From the NCBI RefSeq assembly GCF_000179555.1, contig NZ_AECZ01000002.1:247406-311405 (forward strand): a DNA stretch of 64,000 nucleotides, in the 5' to 3' direction. Positions 8,545 through 17,195 of the stretch are shown one piece after another. The notes under the pieces were generated by a model. It saw only the letters and a list, made by a program, of their open reading frames with translations, did not search any database and was not told the DNA's origin. This DNA comes from Solidesulfovibrio fructosivorans JJ]. GTDB taxonomy: Bacteria > Desulfobacterota > Desulfovibrionia > Desulfovibrionales > Desulfovibrionaceae. Within the stretch, counting starts at the first letter, position 1, and every line of letters begins with the position of its first letter. A program made the translations under genes and the position numbers.

Positions 8545-9273
8545 TTACATGTACATGCCGCCGTTTATGCCGAGGACCTGTCCCGTGACGTAGGCGGCGT
8601 CGTCGCTGGCGAGGTAGCCCACGGCGGCGGCGATTTCGGCGGGGGAACAGGCGCGCTTGAGGGGAATGCGCTCGGCAAAGGTCGCCTTGACGGCGTCCGG
8701 AAGCACGGCGGTCATGTCGGTTTCGACGAATCCCGGGGCCACGGCGTTGACCGTGATGCCGCGCGGGGCGAGTTCCAGGGCGGCGGACTTGGTCAGCCCG
8801 ATGAGCCCGGCCTTGGCCGCGGCGTAGTTGGCCTGGCCGGCGTTGCCGGACTGGCCAACCACCGAGGTGATGTTGACGATACGGCCGGCGCGGCGCTTCA
8901 TCATGAGCTTGGCCGCTTCGCGCAGGCAGGTGAAGGCCCCGATCAGGTTGACCTGGATCACGGCCGCGAAATCTTCGTCCTTCATGCGCGCGATGAGCCC
9001 GTCGCGGGTGATGCCGGCGTTGTTAACCAGCACGTGCAGGTCGAGGCTCTTTATGTGCTCGGCGAAAAAGGCGGTGACGGCGGCCGGGTCGGAGGTGTCG
9101 AGGGCCAGGGCCCTGGCCCTGTTGCCTTCGGCCGTGATGGCGTCCGCGACCGCGGCGGCGGCGTCCGGCTTGCTGACGTAGGTGAGCAAGACATCGAAAC
9201 CGTCGCGTGCGAGTCGTGCGGCTGTGGCCGCGCCGATGCCGCGAGACCCGCCGGTGACCAGTGCCGTGCGCAT
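8545..9273 (-). CDS. fabG: 3-oxoacyl-ACP reductase
   Basis: NADPH-dependent short-chain dehydrogenase performing the first reduction of the fatty acid cycle. It shows TGGSRGIG (7-14), NNAG (84-87), S137 and the YxxxK pair Y150/K154. 242 residues, typical for FabG. AAGGAG lies upstream of the ATG. Confidence 0.95.
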   Translation of the reverse strand: MRTALVTGGSRGIGAATAARLARDGFDVLLTYVSKPDAAAAVADAITAEGNRARALALDTSDPAAVTAFFAEHIKSLDLHVLVNNAGITRDGLIARMKDEDFAAVIQVNLIGAFTCLREAAKLMMKRRAGRIVNITSVVGQSGNAGQANYAAAKAGLIGLTKSAALELAPRGITVNAVAPGFVETDMTAVLPDAVKATFAERIPLKRACSPAEIAAAVGYLASDDAAYVTGQVLGINGGMYM

Positions 9274-9487
9274 GGCGCAACTCCTTGCGGCGCGTGGGAG
9301 GTTTCCCCGTTACGCGGCCGGATTGTTTTTCGTAAGACGGGGGCGTGGACATGGTCCCGCCCCGGCCGGGCAGGGCGACACCCTAGCCGAAACGCCCCCT
9401 GACGGCAATCGCGTTTTACCGCGTCCCGCCGCCGGATTCGCGCTCTTCCGGGGAGGATTTCCGCCCGGAAACGCGCGCGCCTCTTTC

Positions 9488-10477
9488 TCAGAACTGGAGC
9501 AGGGCCGAGCCCCAGGTAAAACCGCCGCCGAAGACGCCGAGCAGGACCTTGCTCCCGGCGGGGATGCGGCCGGCCGCCCGGGCCTCCGTCAAGGCAATGC
9601 CGATGGTCGAGGCCGAGGTGTTGCCGAAGCGGTCCACGGTCACCATGACCTTTTCCAGGGGCAGCCCCAGTTTCTTGGCCACGGCCTCCATGATGCGCAG
9701 GTTGGCCTGGTGGGGGATGAACAGGGCGATGTCGTCGTTCCCCAGGCCGTTTGCCGCCAGGACCTGTTCGCAGATATCGGTCATCTTGCGCACGGCGTGC
9801 TTGAAGACCTCGGGGCCGTTCATCTGGAGAAAAAATTCTTCGCCCACACTATCGCCCAGCTTGTAGGGATGGCCGGAGCCGCCGCCCTGGATGGTGAGCA
9901 GGTGCCCCAGCGAGCCGTCGCTGGCCAGGCGGGCGTCGACGACGCGCGCGCCGTTGCCGCCCGCGTCGGACGTGACCACCGCGGCGGAGGCGGCATCGCC
10001 GAAGAGCACGCAGGTGCGGCGGTCGGCCCAGTTGGTGCGCGTGGTGAGCACCTCGGCCGCTGCCACGATCACCGTGGCTTCGGGATGCAGGGCAATGACC
10101 GCCCGGGCCATCTCCAGGCCGTAGACGAAGCCGCAGCAGGCGGCGTTGACGTCCTGGACCACCTTGCCCCGGATGCCGAGCTTTTCTTCCACCAGGCAGG
10201 CGGCCGAAGGCGTGTAGTAGTCCGGGGTGACGGTATAAAGAAAGATGTGGGTGACTTTGTCGGCTTCAATGCCGGCGTCGGCCAGGGCGCGACGGGCCGC
10301 TTCGGCCGCCATGTCGCTGACGGTTTCGCCTGGGGCGGCGATATGGCGCTCCTTGATCCCGGTGCGGGTGGTGATCCACTCGTCGGAAGTCTCGACCATT
10401 TTTTCCAGGTCGGCGTTGGTCAGGATTTTTTCGGGCGCGTAATAGCCAAGGCCGCGGATGTAGGCTTCGTGCTTCAT
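9488..10477 (-). CDS. fabH: Beta-ketoacyl-ACP synthase III
   Basis: Initiating condensing enzyme that joins an acyl-CoA primer to malonyl-ACP. The Cys-His-Asn triad is C114 (AACCGF), H256 (IPHQAN) and N286 (GNTSAS). 329 residues. The ATG at 10477 begins the conserved core and lies 17 bp after plsX, so the genes are likely coupled. A second Cys follows the catalytic one directly. Confidence 0.95.
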   Translation of the reverse strand: MKHEAYIRGLGYYAPEKILTNADLEKMVETSDEWITTRTGIKERHIAAPGETVSDMAAEAARRALADAGIEADKVTHIFLYTVTPDYYTPSAACLVEEKLGIRGKVVQDVNAACCGFVYGLEMARAVIALHPEATVIVAAAEVLTTRTNWADRRTCVLFGDAASAAVVTSDAGGNGARVVDARLASDGSLGHLLTIQGGGSGHPYKLGDSVGEEFFLQMNGPEVFKHAVRKMTDICEQVLAANGLGNDDIALFIPHQANLRIMEAVAKKLGLPLEKVMVTVDRFGNTSASTIGIALTEARAAGRIPAGSKVLLGVFGGGFTWGSALLQF

Positions 10478-10494
10478 GTAAAAAAGGGGGCGGG

Positions 10495-11544
10495 TTAGCG
10501 TTGGTCGTTGACGGCCTGGCGGCGGAGACCGGCCAGGTCGATGTTCTTGGCCACGGCCGTGGAAAGGTGGGTGTTGGCTTCCATCTCCACGAACCGGGCG
10601 GCCATGCGCACGGCACTGGACATGGCTTTGCTGTTGGAAGCGCCGTGGCAGATGAGGCAGATGCCTTTGAGCCCTAAAAGCGGCGCGCCGCCGTATTCGG
10701 CATAATCGACCAGGCGCGAGAAACGCTTGAGCGCGTTTAAGGCCAGCATGGTGCCGATCTTGCCGAAAAAGCCGCGCCGCAGCTCTCCCTTGAGCAGCCT
10801 GCCGAGCGAGGAGGCCAGGCCTTCGGCCTGCTTGACCACCACGTTGCCGACAAACCCGTCGCACACGACCACGTCCACGTTGCCCGTGAACAGGTCGCGG
10901 CCCTCGATGTTGCCGACGAAATTGAGCGAACTCCGGCGCAACAGGTCGAAGGTTTCCTTGACGAGGTGGTTGCCCTTGCCCGACTCCTCGCCGTTGGACA
11001 AAAGCGCCACGGCCGGGTTCTCGCGCCCGAGCATGGTCTGGGCGAGCACCGAGGCCATGACCCCGAACTGGAGCAGGTGGAAGGGCTTGCAGTCGACGTT
11101 GGCCCCCACGTCGATGATGACGGTGTGGGAGCGTTCGGTCGGCATGAAGGTCGCGAGCGCCGGGCGTTCCACCCCCGGCGCGCGGCCGATGGTGAACATG
11201 GCGCAGGCCAGGGTCGCGCCGGAGTGGCCGGCGGAGATGACTCCGTCGGCGTTGCCCTCGCGCACGAGGTTGCAGGCCACCTGTATGGAAGAATCCCGCT
11301 TGCGCCGAAGCGCTTCGGAGGGCTTCTCCTCCATCTCCACGACTTGCGAGGCGTGGACCACGGAGACCGGCAGGCCTTTGACGTCGTAGCGGGCGAGCTG
11401 GGCGTTTATGGCGTCCGTGTCGCCCACCAGGATGATCTCGGCCTTGCCGGTCCTGGCGGCTTGCAAAGCGCCGGGAACGACCACGTGGGGACCGAAGTCC
11501 CCGCCCATGGCGTCCACGGCGATGCGCGGCTTGTTATTCGGCAT
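10495..11544 (-). CDS. plsX: Phosphate acyltransferase PlsX
   Basis: Makes acyl-phosphate from acyl-ACP for phospholipid synthesis. The N-terminal RIAVDAMGGDFGP and the later SAGHSGAT and VCDGFVGNV motifs are characteristic. 349 residues. Its start overlaps the 3' end of rpmF by 11 bp, with GGAAGG inside rpmF serving as ribosome site. Confidence 0.95.
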   Translation of the reverse strand: MPNNKPRIAVDAMGGDFGPHVVVPGALQAARTGKAEIILVGDTDAINAQLARYDVKGLPVSVVHASQVVEMEEKPSEALRRKRDSSIQVACNLVREGNADGVISAGHSGATLACAMFTIGRAPGVERPALATFMPTERSHTVIIDVGANVDCKPFHLLQFGVMASVLAQTMLGRENPAVALLSNGEESGKGNHLVKETFDLLRRSSLNFVGNIEGRDLFTGNVDVVVCDGFVGNVVVKQAEGLASSLGRLLKGELRRGFFGKIGTMLALNALKRFSRLVDYAEYGGAPLLGLKGICLICHGASNSKAMSSAVRMAARFVEMEANTHLSTAVAKNIDLAGLRRQAVNDQR

Positions 11545-11716
11545 CGTCCTTCCGCAGCATCTGACGGCCGCGGTACATGCCGCAGCTGGGGCAGACGCGA
11601 TGGGGCAGCGTGGGCTCGCCGCAGGAGCAAAGGACCACGGTGGGAACCGGGACGTGGTCGTGGGCGCGGCGCATACCTTTGCGGGACTTGGAGATTTTTC
11701 TATTGGGGACGGCCAT
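11534..11716 (-). CDS. rpmF: 50S ribosomal protein L32
   Basis: A 60-residue basic protein with the N-terminus AVPNRKISKSRKGMRRAHD of bacterial L32 and the zinc-binding type C30, C32, C42, C45. It lies between the DUF177 gene and plsX, a common arrangement tying ribosome and lipid synthesis. Confidence 0.96.
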   Translation of the reverse strand: MAVPNRKISKSRKGMRRAHDHVPVPTVVLCSCGEPTLPHRVCPSCGMYRGRQMLRKDDAE

Positions 11717-11777
11717 GGCGATTACCTCGCAGCTAGGGGTTTGTGTCTTTATACTGTTCGCGCGCGGCGATTTCGCG

Positions 11778-12329
11778 TCAATGGCGCTCGTTCGGATCGC
11801 GCGGGACCTTCAATTGCCGCAGCACGGCAAGTCTGGGGTCGCCTTCCTCCGTGGAGCAGGAACACGGCCCGTCTTTGAGCGAAGCGCCGCACCGGGGGCA
11901 CAGCCCCGGGCAGTTTTCGTCGCACAGGGGCTTGACCGGCATGGCAAGCAGAAACTGTTCCCACAAAAGGCTGGCCACGTCCAGCTCCAGCACCTTGCCC
12001 CGGCGCCGCACAAGGCCCGGCTCCAGGGACTCTTCGCCCTCGGCCGGGAGTTCCTCGAACTGCTCGAAATCGATGGCGATGTCGAGCATGGTGTCCTCGG
12101 CGCAACGGTCGCAGGGGCTGACGACCTTGCCGGAAAGCCGGCCCCGCACCAGCGCGCCCCGGGTTTGCGGCAGCACGGAAAACGTGGCGGCAAGCCCGGT
12201 GCCCGGCGCGTCGAGGCGGTGGGGCAGGTCGAATTCCGCAATGGGACCGGTCCAGATGGCCTGGTCGGAAAACGAAAACTCCCGGCCGGTTGCCGGGATG
12301 TCGGTGATATCAAGCCAAAGTTCGGACAT
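11778..12329 (-). CDS. DUF177 family protein (YceD-like)
   Basis: A 183-residue protein of the DUF177/YceD family, found upstream of rpmF in many bacteria; its plant relative acts in 23S rRNA accumulation, so a role in ribosome assembly is likely. Cys pairs CDRC and CDENCPGLCPRCG suggest metal binding. The ATG at 12329 begins the conserved region. First gene of the minus-strand operon, divergent from rpmB. Confidence 0.85.
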   Translation of the reverse strand: MSELWLDITDIPATGREFSFSDQAIWTGPIAEFDLPHRLDAPGTGLAATFSVLPQTRGALVRGRLSGKVVSPCDRCAEDTMLDIAIDFEQFEELPAEGEESLEPGLVRRRGKVLELDVASLLWEQFLLAMPVKPLCDENCPGLCPRCGASLKDGPCSCSTEEGDPRLAVLRQLKVPRDPNERH

Positions 12330-12521
12330 GGGTTTCCTCGCGGAGAAAAGAGTGCTAGTCTGTGACCCGGGTGTTGTCAAGAAAAAGCTTGCCAACGTCT
12401 TCGTTCCCATGTACCTCACAAAATTCTTTGCGTCACTGCGAAAAAACACGCGGTCGCGGCAGCCCGGAACCCTTGTCCGGCGGGCCGTCCCGCGACATAT
12501 GTTTTCGGGAGGAACCTCGTC

Positions 12522-12728
12522 ATGGCCAAGATTTGCGAGCATTGCGGCAAGAAGCCCCAGAGCGGCAACAACGTCAGCCACGCCAACAACAAGAGCAAGC
12601 GTCGGTTTTCGCCCAACCTTGTCAAGGTGCGGGCCCAGTTGCCTTCGGGCGAGGTGACCACCATGACGGTGTGCACCCGCTGCCTGCGTTCCGGCGCGGT
12701 GACCAAGCCTGTCGCCAAGACCGCCTAG
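12522..12728 (+). CDS. rpmB: 50S ribosomal protein L28
   Basis: A 68-residue basic protein with the L28 pattern: [12 protein letters not shown] at the start, [10 protein letters not shown], and VCTRCLRSG near the end, giving two CxxC pairs (C5/C8 form the first) as in zinc-binding L28. GGAGGAACC lies upstream and a strong terminator follows. Confidence 0.96.
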   Translation: MAKICEHCGKKPQSGNNVSHANNKSKRRFSPNLVKVRAQLPSGEVTTMTVCTRCLRSGAVTKPVAKTA

Positions 12729-12763
12729 TTTCGTTTCCAGCCTTTTCTATAGTAAGGTTGCAA

Positions 12764-12798
12764 AGCGGCGCGCCATCCGGCGCGCCGCTTTTTTTTTG
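12764..12798 (+). terminator. Rho-independent terminator of rpmB
   Basis: Perfect 11-bp stem (AGCGGCGCGCC / GGCGCGCCGCT) with ATCC loop followed by eight T residues. Confidence 0.95.
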
Positions 12799-12817
12799 TC
12801 GCCATGATGGAGCGGGG

Positions 12818-12901
12818 ATGGCTGTTGACAACAATTTGCAGCAGGATGCGGTGGTCATCCAGGTCGTGGACATCGGACGGCGCAAGGAGGTTTATCGATG
12901 A
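12818..12901 (+). pseudogene. Remnant of a RelE/HigB-like toxin, C-terminal end only
   Basis: Only 27 codons, ending in VVIQVVDIGRRKEVYR, the typical final strand and RK..YR ending of RelE-type ribosome-dependent toxins. The stop overlaps the antitoxin start (ATGA), as in intact toxin-antitoxin operons. The upstream part is the rpmB terminator region with no further toxin sequence in any frame, so about 60 N-terminal residues are missing. The identification rests on this short motif and the position. Confidence 0.55.
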
Positions 12902-13272
12902 GTGTGCAGATTCTCGAACATGAGGGGCGGCCGGCATTCGCGCTGCTGCCGATCGAGGAATACGAACGACTGGTGGCGGCTCTCGAGGATGCGCATGACG
13001 CCGCGACGCTGGAAGCGTTTTATCGCAAACTTGTCTCCGGCGAAGAGGAGACTTTCCCGGCGGAAGTCGCGGACAGGCTGCTGGCCGGAGAACATCCCGT
13101 CCGGGTGTTGCGCTCCCATCGGGGCATGACCTTGCAACAGGTCGCGGATATCTGTGGCGTAACGAACGCCCACATTTCCCAAATCGAGCGAGGGAAGCGG
13201 TGCATGTCCACGGAACTGCTGCAAAAGATGGCCGAGGCGCTCCGCGTGGACATCGAACTGCTGCTTCCCTGA
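12898..13272 (+). CDS. Xre-family antitoxin-like transcription factor
   Basis: A 124-residue protein: an N-terminal Phd/YefM-like segment (LLPIEEYERLVAALED) and a C-terminal helix-turn-helix of the Xre/Cro type, with VRVLRSHRGMTLQQVADICGV and ISQIERGKR. Such proteins neutralise and autorepress RelE/HigB toxins. Its ribosome site AAGGAGG is good, but the partner gene ahead of it is reduced to a fragment, leaving an orphan antitoxin or a regulator with a new job. Confidence 0.85.
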   Translation: MSVQILEHEGRPAFALLPIEEYERLVAALEDAHDAATLEAFYRKLVSGEEETFPAEVADRLLAGEHPVRVLRSHRGMTLQQVADICGVTNAHISQIERGKRCMSTELLQKMAEALRVDIELLLP

Positions 13273-13299
13273 CCGCGCGCGGACTTTTTCGTTTCCTCT

Positions 13300-14622
13300 C
13301 TATTGCGGCGTTTCCTCTTCAGCCGCCCGGGGCGTCGCCAGCACCCGGTCGATGCGCCGGCCGTCCATGTCCACGATTTCAAACGTCGCGCCACGGGCCG
13401 CAAGCGTGTCGCCTATGGCCGGGATGCGGCCGAGGCGCTCCAGCAGGAATCCGGCCAGGGTGGCGTCGCCGACGTCCTCGGGCCAGGGCCGGGGCCAGGA
13501 AAGCGCCGCCGCCACCTCGTCCATGGGCGTGGCCGCGTCGATGAGAAGCGAGCCGTCCGCGCGCCTGACCATGGCCGGCTCCTCGTGGCCGGAGAGCCCG
13601 GGCAGGTCGCCCACCATGTCCTCGAACACGTCCGCCGCCGTGACCATGCCGACCACGTCGCCGTATTCGTCCACCACCAAGGCCAGATGCAGACGCGGCG
13701 ACTGGCGAAAGCGCGCCAGCAGCGACAGCCCGCGCAACGTCTCCGGCAAGAAGACCGGCGGCGTCATGTGCCCGGCCAGATCGACCCGGCCGTCGCGCAG
13801 ATAGCCGGCCAGCGCGTCCTTGGCCCGCACCACCCCGAGCACCTGGGAAAAATCCCCGCGAACCACCGGAAACCGGGTGTGCGGGCTCTCCATCATGGCC
13901 GCGAGCGTCTCTTCGGCCGGGGCGTCGATGTCGATGCGGTCGATCTTCGAGCGGTGGGTCATGATGACGTCCAGGGGCCGATCGGTGAGCCGCAGCACGC
14001 GCTCCATGATGGCATGTTCCTCGTGCTCCAGGGCTCCGTGCAGCATCCCCTCGCGCAAAAGGCCGCGAATGTCCTCCTCGGTCACGGCCGGTTCGCCGCC
14101 GCCCCCGCCGAACCCGAGCAGGCGCACCACGCCGCGCGTGGCCAGGCCGAGCAGCCGCACCGCCGGCCGGCTGGCGAACAAAAGCGCCCGCATGACGGGC
14201 GCGGCGGCCATGGCCAGCCCCTCCGGCCGGGCCAGGGCCAGCCGCTTGGGCACCAGTTCGCCGAAAAGGAGCGTGATCACGGCGATCGGCACCACCACCC
14301 CGGCCAGGGACAAGGCGTGGGCATAGGGGGAGAGGATCGGGATCGTGTGGAGAAAGGCGGCCAGCTCCCCGGCCAGGGTCGCGCCGCCGTAGGCGCTGGC
14401 CAGCACGCTTGCCAGCGTGATGCCGATCTGCACGGCGGACAGAAACGTTTCCGGATCTTCCCGCAGGCGCAGGCAGGCCCCGGCCCGGCGGTTGCCGGCT
14501 TCGGCCAGGCCCTGCAGGCGGCTTTTGCGGGAGGCGACCAGGGCCATCTCCGCCATGGCGAAAAAACCGTTGACGCAGATAAGCCCGACGACGGCCAAAA
14601 GTTCCAGAATGATCGCGGTCAT
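13300..14622 (-). CDS. CNNM/CorC-family membrane protein with CBS pair
   Basis: A 440-residue inner-membrane protein of the HlyC/CorC (CNNM) family, implicated in Mg2+/Co2+ transport or tolerance. N-terminal membrane domain with about four hydrophobic segments (first ILELLAVVGLICVNGFFAMAEMAL), then two CBS domains (around MTHRSKIDRIDID and MTPPVFLPETL), then a C-terminal CorC_HlyC domain. The start at 14622 follows GGAGCG; an upstream in-frame start at 14664 would add 14 residues. Substrate not assigned. Confidence 0.85.
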   Translation of the reverse strand: MTAIILELLAVVGLICVNGFFAMAEMALVASRKSRLQGLAEAGNRRAGACLRLREDPETFLSAVQIGITLASVLASAYGGATLAGELAAFLHTIPILSPYAHALSLAGVVVPIAVITLLFGELVPKRLALARPEGLAMAAAPVMRALLFASRPAVRLLGLATRGVVRLLGFGGGGGEPAVTEEDIRGLLREGMLHGALEHEEHAIMERVLRLTDRPLDVIMTHRSKIDRIDIDAPAEETLAAMMESPHTRFPVVRGDFSQVLGVVRAKDALAGYLRDGRVDLAGHMTPPVFLPETLRGLSLLARFRQSPRLHLALVVDEYGDVVGMVTAADVFEDMVGDLPGLSGHEEPAMVRRADGSLLIDAATPMDEVAAALSWPRPWPEDVGDATLAGFLLERLGRIPAIGDTLAARGATFEIVDMDGRRIDRVLATPRAAEEETPQ

Positions 14623-14815
14623 GGACGCTCCGTATGACGATGCGACGTCGGGAGGCAAGGCCATGCTAGCACCGTCGGCGGCAAAGGCGAAGAGAGTCCG
14701 TGGGAAGCCTCGCGAATGGTTGTCGTGCCGTATTGTATTGTACCCGGGACATGGTATGGTGTTTTATGGTGTAATTTATATTGTGTCAGTATGAAATGAA
14801 GGCGAGGAGGATACC

Positions 14816-15034
14816 ATGCCCGATTGCGAATGCCTGGCCGGATGCGTGTTTTTCAACGACAAGATGCAAAATATGCCGACAGCCGCCAATCTGCTCAAGA
14901 AAAGACTGTGTCGCGGCGACAACAGCAAGTGCGCCCGCCATATGGTGCTTGTGGCCAAAGGACGGGCAAACGTGCCTCCCGATCTGTCGCCCAATCAGGT
15001 GGATCGCGCGGCGAGCATCATTGCCGGAAGATAA
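14816..15034 (+). CDS. Small Cys-containing protein, function unknown
   Basis: A 72-residue protein with Cys residues at the N-terminus (C4, C6, C10) and two more at about 32 and 39 (LCRGDNSKC), a spacing that could bind a metal or Fe-S cluster. GAGGAGG precedes the ATG. A palindrome just downstream separates it from the convergent gene. It resembles small proteins I recall from other Desulfovibrio genomes, but I cannot name a family. Confidence 0.7.
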   Translation: MPDCECLAGCVFFNDKMQNMPTAANLLKKRLCRGDNSKCARHMVLVAKGRANVPPDLSPNQVDRAASIIAGR

Positions 15035-15047
15035 TGGAGCGATACGA

Positions 15048-15082
15048 ACGCCCTGGTCGCGATGCGCACACGACCAGGGCGT
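15048..15082. terminator. Perfect 12-bp inverted repeat between convergent genes
   Basis: ACGCCCTGGTCG (15048-15059) and its exact complement (15071-15082) around an 11-base loop, in the 78-bp gap between two 3' ends. No T-run on either side; a shared terminator is the simplest reading. Confidence 0.55.
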
Positions 15083-15112
15083 AAAAGGGCGTTCCCAAAC
15101 CGGCGGGAAGCG

Positions 15113-15310
15113 TCAGTTCGCGGCGAGAAGGTCGTTTAATCCCTTGATGAAGGCCTCGGGATCGGACACCTTGCCAAGCTTAAGCAGCGTGCCGAGATCG
15201 CAGGGGAAATCCCCGGAGCAGCTGTAGGGGGATACGCCGTTTTTGATGCAGTAGGCCACGACGCCCGGCTTGTCGACGAATTCCTCGACAGGTGTTTCCT
15301 TGGTGATCAT
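15113..15310 (-). CDS. DUF1858-like small protein
   Basis: A 65-residue protein resembling DUF1858 domains (EFVDKPGVVAYCIKNGV...). Three Cys residues lie in a short span (AYCIKNG, SCSGDFPC), which suggests metal or redox function. It begins 26 bp after the aldehyde dehydrogenase gene and is probably cotranscribed with it. Role unknown; the family call is from memory. Confidence 0.6.
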   Translation of the reverse strand: MITKETPVEEFVDKPGVVAYCIKNGVSPYSCSGDFPCDLGTLLKLGKVSDPEAFIKGLNDLLAAN

Positions 15311-15336
15311 GGTCTGGCTCCTTTGTCTGGACGTAC

Positions 15337-16812
15337 TCAATACATCCCGACTTTTTGTTCGGACAGGCTGATGAAGATGTTTTTGCGCTGACTGTAGTGG
15401 TCGAGCATCATCAGGTGGTTTTCCCGGCCGATGCCCGATTTCTTGTAGCCGCCGAACGGGGCGTGGGCCGGCAGCACGTTGTAGGTGTTGACCCACATGC
15501 GCCCGGTTTCGACGCCCCGGGCCACGCGCAACGCCCGGTTGATGTCCCGGGTCCAGACGCCGCCGGCCAGGCCGTATTCGTTGGCGTTGGCCAGGGCCAC
15601 CACCTCGTCCTCGTCGCGGAAGGCGATCACGCTCGCCACCGGGCCGAAGATTTCCTCGCAGGCCACGCGCATGGTGTTTTTCACGTGGGTCAAAAGCGTC
15701 GGCTGCATGAAGCAGCCCTTGGCGAGCGGGCCGTCGGTGATGCGGTTGCCGCCGTAGGCCACGGTCGCGCCCTCGTTTCGGGCCACGTCCACGTAGGCCA
15801 GGATCTTTTCCAGCTGGCGCGCGTTGACTTGGGAGCCCATCTGGGAGTCCGGCTCCCAGGGGAGCCCCACCCTGACCTTGGCGAAGGCGTCGGTGGCCGC
15901 CTCGGTGAAGCGGTCGAAGATGTCCTCGTGCACGAACACCCGGGAGCCGGCGCAGCAGACCTGTCCCTGGTTGAAGAGGATGCCGAGCTGGAGCCCCTCG
16001 ATGGCTTTTTCCCAGGGCGCGTCGGGGAAGAAGATGTTGGCCGACTTGCCGCCGAGCTCCAAGGTGGCGGGAATGAGCTTTTTGGCCGCGGCCTCGGCCA
16101 CGGTGTAGCCGACCTCGGTCGAGCCGGTAAAGGCCAGCTTGGAAAAGCCCGGGTGGTTGAGCATGGCGTTGCCGGTGGTCGAGCCCTTGCCGGTGATGAC
16201 GTTGACCACGCCGGCGGGCAGCGCCTGGGCCATGAGCTTGGCCAGTTCCAGGATGGACAGCGGCGTTTCGGTGGAGGGCTTGATGACCACGCAGTCGCCG
16301 GCGGCCAGGGCCGGGGCCAGCTTCCAGGCGGCCATGAGCAGGGGGAAGTTCCAGGGGATGATCTGGCCGACCACGCCGAGGGGCTCGCGCAGGATGATGC
16401 TCATGGTCGTCTCGTCGATCATCGTGGCCTGGCCTTCCTCGGTGCGCACGGCGGCGGCGAAGTAGCGGAAATGGTCCGAGGAAAGGGGCACATCGACGCC
16501 CTTTGTCTCGCGGATGGGCTTGCCGTTGTCCATGGTCTCGACAAGGGCCAGATGGTCGGCGTTGGCGTCGATGAGGTCCGCGATTTTAAGGAGTATGGCC
16601 GAGCGTTCCTGGGGCGTGGTCTTTTTCCAGGCCGGAAACGCCTTCCAGGCGGCGTCGACCGCCTTGTCGATGTCGTCGAGGCAGGCGTCGGCGCAGTGGG
16701 CCAGGACTTCGCCGGTCGACGGATTGGTCGTGGCAAAGGTCTTGCCGCAGCCGCTTTCGACCCATTGTCCATTGATGAAAAGCTTGTAACGATCGTTAAG
16801 ATGCAGATCCAT
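15337..16812 (-). CDS. NAD(P)-dependent aldehyde dehydrogenase
   Basis: A 491-residue enzyme oxidising aldehydes to acids. Key residues are visible: N155 (PWNFP), the NAD-binding FTGSTEVG, general base E252 (LELGGKSAN) and catalytic C286 in NQGQVCC. It resembles AldB/ExaC-type acetaldehyde dehydrogenases, suiting an alcohol-oxidising sulfate reducer; the substrate is inferred. GGAGTG precedes the ATG. A small Cys-rich protein gene follows. A TGCGAC/GTCGCA palindrome lies about 90 bp upstream. Confidence 0.9.
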   Translation of the reverse strand: MDLHLNDRYKLFINGQWVESGCGKTFATTNPSTGEVLAHCADACLDDIDKAVDAAWKAFPAWKKTTPQERSAILLKIADLIDANADHLALVETMDNGKPIRETKGVDVPLSSDHFRYFAAAVRTEEGQATMIDETTMSIILREPLGVVGQIIPWNFPLLMAAWKLAPALAAGDCVVIKPSTETPLSILELAKLMAQALPAGVVNVITGKGSTTGNAMLNHPGFSKLAFTGSTEVGYTVAEAAAKKLIPATLELGGKSANIFFPDAPWEKAIEGLQLGILFNQGQVCCAGSRVFVHEDIFDRFTEAATDAFAKVRVGLPWEPDSQMGSQVNARQLEKILAYVDVARNEGATVAYGGNRITDGPLAKGCFMQPTLLTHVKNTMRVACEEIFGPVASVIAFRDEDEVVALANANEYGLAGGVWTRDINRALRVARGVETGRMWVNTYNVLPAHAPFGGYKKSGIGRENHLMMLDHYSQRKNIFISLSEQKVGMY

Positions 16813-16901
16813 GGATCACTCCGTAATTGATGTTGGGGATATCGTGGAGGGTTGCGTTCGTAACAGAGGAAGATACAAGGCTTGATTGTAGACAAGGACG
16901 G

Positions 16902-16921
16902 TGCGACGCGTGCATGTCGCA
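16902..16921. promoter_or_regulatory. Palindrome upstream of the aldehyde dehydrogenase gene
   Basis: TGCGAC (16902-16907) and GTCGCA (16916-16921) with an 8-base spacer, 90-110 bp before the start codon. Could be an activator site; the rest of the 383-bp gap 16813-17195 holds only the gltX terminator. Confidence 0.3.
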
Positions 16922-17128
16922 ATGGTTGCCGCCAAGTTATGGAATCGCCGGCGAGGCCGCGTAAGGGCTTTCTCCTGACGTCAGCCGGAACAGCGCTGTC
17001 CAGAGGTCTTTTTCGGGTCCTCCTTGGAGAAAAATCAAGGCTACCCTACACCCACGCCCCCGCCTGTCAAGGTCCGGCGGGAAAAAGAAGGGAATCCTCC
17101 CCGGCGGGTTCCGGTCCGGTCGCCACGC

Positions 17129-17170
17129 AAAAAGCCCCCGGATGCGGCCGTAACCGCGCCCGGGGGCTTT
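17129..17170 (-). terminator. Rho-independent terminator of gltX
   Basis: Arms AAAGCCCCCG and CGGGGGCTTT (10 bp) around a 20-base loop, with a T-run on the minus strand, 26 bp after the gltX stop. Confidence 0.85.
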
Positions 17171-17195
17171 GTCGTCCGGAAGAATCCTGTTCGGC

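Noticed and set aside
16919..16934. Sigma-54-like sequence upstream of the aldehyde dehydrogenase (minus strand TGGCGGCAACCATTGC)
   Set aside because: The GG and GC are eleven bases apart, one more than the invariant ten.
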